This document shows, in pieces, positions 5,091 through 6,634 of a stretch of 6,634 bases of DNA; position 1 is the first letter of the stretch, and each line of letters begins with the position of its first letter. The notes beneath the pieces are model-generated. The model was not told the DNA's origin. It saw only the letters and a list, made by a program, of their open reading frames with translations, and ran no database searches. The stretch is from contig CAMOQY010000080.1 of assembly GCA_946623295.1 (NCBI GenBank), forward strand, positions 1 through 6,634, given 5' to 3'. The position numbers and the translations under genes were made by a program. Source of the stretch: an uncultured Lachnospiraceae bacterium. Its GTDB lineage: Bacteria; Bacillota; Clostridia; Lachnospirales; Lachnospiraceae.

Positions 5091-6632
5091 ATGGAATTTA
5101 TCGGACCAAAAGAAAAACGACAGGTTGCCTTTACCGGCATGATCTATCTGCTGTCCATAGCGGCAGTGGTGGTCTTTTTGAATCTGAGAGGACTGGAGAA
5201 CCTGCTTCCGGTCTATATAGTGAACATCGGCATAGACCTTTTCGGCATGATGCTGGGGTTCCTGCTGTTTATCTGCTGCCTTATCGACGTGCAGAAGACA
5301 GGATCTGACTACAGGTATTTCTTTTTTCTGATCAATACGGCTATTTTCGGACTGTTCACGGATGCGTGCGCGTGGATCCTTGACGGAGTGCCGGATCTGC
5401 GCATCCTTAATATAATCGACAACTTTTTCTATTACTCGTGCTCGCCTATAGCTGCCTGCTTCTTCTGGCATTACGTGTCGGGATATCTGAAGCTTTCGGG
5501 CAAGGCGGCGTCTGTGCTCGGCAAGATCGTCCAGATAGGAGTGTTCGCAGCGATACTGATGCGGATAGCGAATATCTTTACCGGATTCTACTTTACCGTG
5601 GACGCCTCCGGTTTCTATCAGCGCGGTGCTCTCTATCCGCTCTCGCTGGTGTATCCCCTCGTTACCATGCTGGGTACGCTCTGCGTGGTAGTGATACGGA
5701 GAAAGCAGCTGCAGACATACCAGATCGTAGCGCTGTTCATGTACGTGTTGGCACCGGTCGCGGCCGGAATGATGACGCTGTTCACCTACGGGCTTTCGCT
5801 CAGCTACGGTGTGATCATGCTCGTCATGCTGCTCATGTACTGTCTGCTTAACGTCTCGCAGGGACGTCAGAAGGCAGTGGCTGACCGCGATCTGGCTATG
5901 GCTACCGCTATTCAGGAAAACGTGCTGCCGAGTATTTTCCCCGCGTTTCCCGAACGCGATGAGTTTGACATCTACGCGTCCATGGACCCCGCAAAGGAGG
6001 TCGGCGGCGACTTTTACGATTTTTTCCTGGTGGATAACGACCACTTCGGAATGGTGATGGCGGACGTATCGGGCAAGGGTGTCCCCGCAGCGCTCTTTAT
6101 GATGATCGCCAAGGCTCTGATCAAAAACCGTCTTCAGGCGGGCGACACTCCCGGCAAGGCTCTTGAAAGCGTGAACAGACAGCTGATAGAGGGAAATGAC
6201 GCCGCGGAGATGTTTGTAACAGTGTGGTGCGCGGTGGTCGAGATATCCACCGGCCGCGGTATCGCTGCGAACGCCGGTCACGAGCATCCTGCGATCAGGC
6301 GCTCGGGAGGGAAGTTCGAGCTGGTAAAATACCGCCATTCGCCCGCGGTCGCCACTATGGAAGGGATCCCTTTCAGGGAGCATGAGTTCGAGCTGGAGAG
6401 GGGCGAATCGCTCTTTGTGTATACGGATGGCGTGGCCGAGGCGACGAATGCGGAAAACGAGCTCTTTGGGACGGACCGCATGCTTGAGGCCCTGAATGCG
6501 GAGCCGGACGCCTCGCCGGAAAAGATCCTTGCGAACGTGCGGGCCGGAATAGATGCCTTTGTGCAGGATGCTCCGCAGTTTGACGATATTACGATGCTTT
6601 GCTTTAAATACGCCGGACCGGACGCAGACTGA
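5091..6632 (+). CDS. Membrane-anchored PP2C-type serine phosphatase (SpoIIE/RsbU family)
   Basis: A 513-residue protein. Residues 1-254 hold seven or eight hydrophobic segments (about 13-31, 41-64, 75-97, 108-130, 143-163, 182-202, 211-231, 238-254), resembling the polytopic sensor regions that precede GGDEF or phosphatase domains in clostridia. A short helical linker (255-275) leads into a complete SpoIIE/PP2C domain: AIQENVLPSIFPAFP (273-287), EVGGDFYDFF (303-312, D307 and D310), MADVSGKGVPAALFM (323-337, D325), NAGHEHP (394-400), YTDGVAEATN (444-453, D446) and FDDIT (497-501, D498-D499). These acidic residues form the two-metal centre of the family, so it should be active. Relatives dephosphorylate a serine on STAS-domain anti-sigma antagonists in partner-switching pathways. 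No STAS or anti-sigma kinase gene is visible. It begins seven bases after hypA, so it is probably in the same transcript, but a link to nickel or redox metabolism is only inferred from position. Ligand unknown. Confidence 0.9.
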   Translation: MEFIGPKEKRQVAFTGMIYLLSIAAVVVFLNLRGLENLLPVYIVNIGIDLFGMMLGFLLFICCLIDVQKTGSDYRYFFFLINTAIFGLFTDACAWILDGVPDLRILNIIDNFFYYSCSPIAACFFWHYVSGYLKLSGKAASVLGKIVQIGVFAAILMRIANIFTGFYFTVDASGFYQRGALYPLSLVYPLVTMLGTLCVVVIRRKQLQTYQIVALFMYVLAPVAAGMMTLFTYGLSLSYGVIMLVMLLMYCLLNVSQGRQKAVADRDLAMATAIQENVLPSIFPAFPERDEFDIYASMDPAKEVGGDFYDFFLVDNDHFGMVMADVSGKGVPAALFMMIAKALIKNRLQAGDTPGKALESVNRQLIEGNDAAEMFVTVWCAVVEISTGRGIAANAGHEHPAIRRSGGKFELVKYRHSPAVATMEGIPFREHEFELERGESLFVYTDGVAEATNAENELFGTDRMLEALNAEPDASPEKILANVRAGIDAFVQDAPQFDDITMLCFKYAGPDAD

Positions 6633-6634
6633 GG

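Noticed and set aside
5061..6383. Minus-strand open frame of 440 codons opposite the phosphatase
   Set aside because: Its translation is rich in His, Arg and Gln with no domain, while the plus strand encodes a complete PP2C domain with all metal-binding acids.

Overview
The window looks like chromosomal DNA from an anaerobic member of the Bacillota, probably a clostridial or Lachnospiraceae-like gut or rumen bacterium. This is an inference from gene content (ferredoxin-rich flavin oxidoreductase, HypA/HypB nickel chaperones, membrane-anchored SpoIIE/RsbU-type phosphatase), strong purine-rich ribosome binding sites, a consensus vegetative promoter and moderately high GC. No single marker fixes the genus. 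There is no sign of a phage, insertion sequence, tRNA, rRNA or CRISPR array.

Layout. Positions 1-133 (minus strand) hold the first 44 codons of a divergent zinc-ribbon protein that runs off the left edge. Positions 134-389 are a non-coding divergent control region. It has a near-consensus promoter facing right (325-353, TTGACC/17 bp/TATAAT), a weaker candidate facing left (247-276), and a compact GC-rich hairpin (174-188). From 390 to 6632 five genes lie on the plus strand with gaps of at most 29 bp or overlaps, so they look like one operon: a HypB-type GTPase (390-1112), a second different HypB-type GTPase (1093-1758, overlapping the first by 20 bp), a 974-residue iron-sulfur/flavin oxidoreductase (1788-4712), HypA (4739-5083, TTG start), and a membrane-anchored PP2C-type serine phosphatase (5091-6632). 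The window ends two bases after the last stop, so no terminator or further operon gene can be seen.

How the genes may work together. HypA and HypB normally deliver nickel to the large subunit of [NiFe]-hydrogenases, and in some bacteria to urease. Here they stand without hypC, hypD, hypE, hypF or a hydrogenase subunit. hypB is present as two diverged tandem copies, and a large soluble GltD-like oxidoreductase with several iron-sulfur motifs sits between hypB and hypA. The most interesting reading is a nickel-delivery module tied to a redox enzyme, possibly serving a nickel enzyme encoded elsewhere (CODH/ACS, hydrogenase, lactate racemase or something unrecognised). The phosphatase at the end could link the module to a partner-switching signal, or it may only be co-transcribed. 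These functional links are inference from gene order; the individual family assignments for HypA, HypB, the GltD-like core and the PP2C domain rest on clear motifs.
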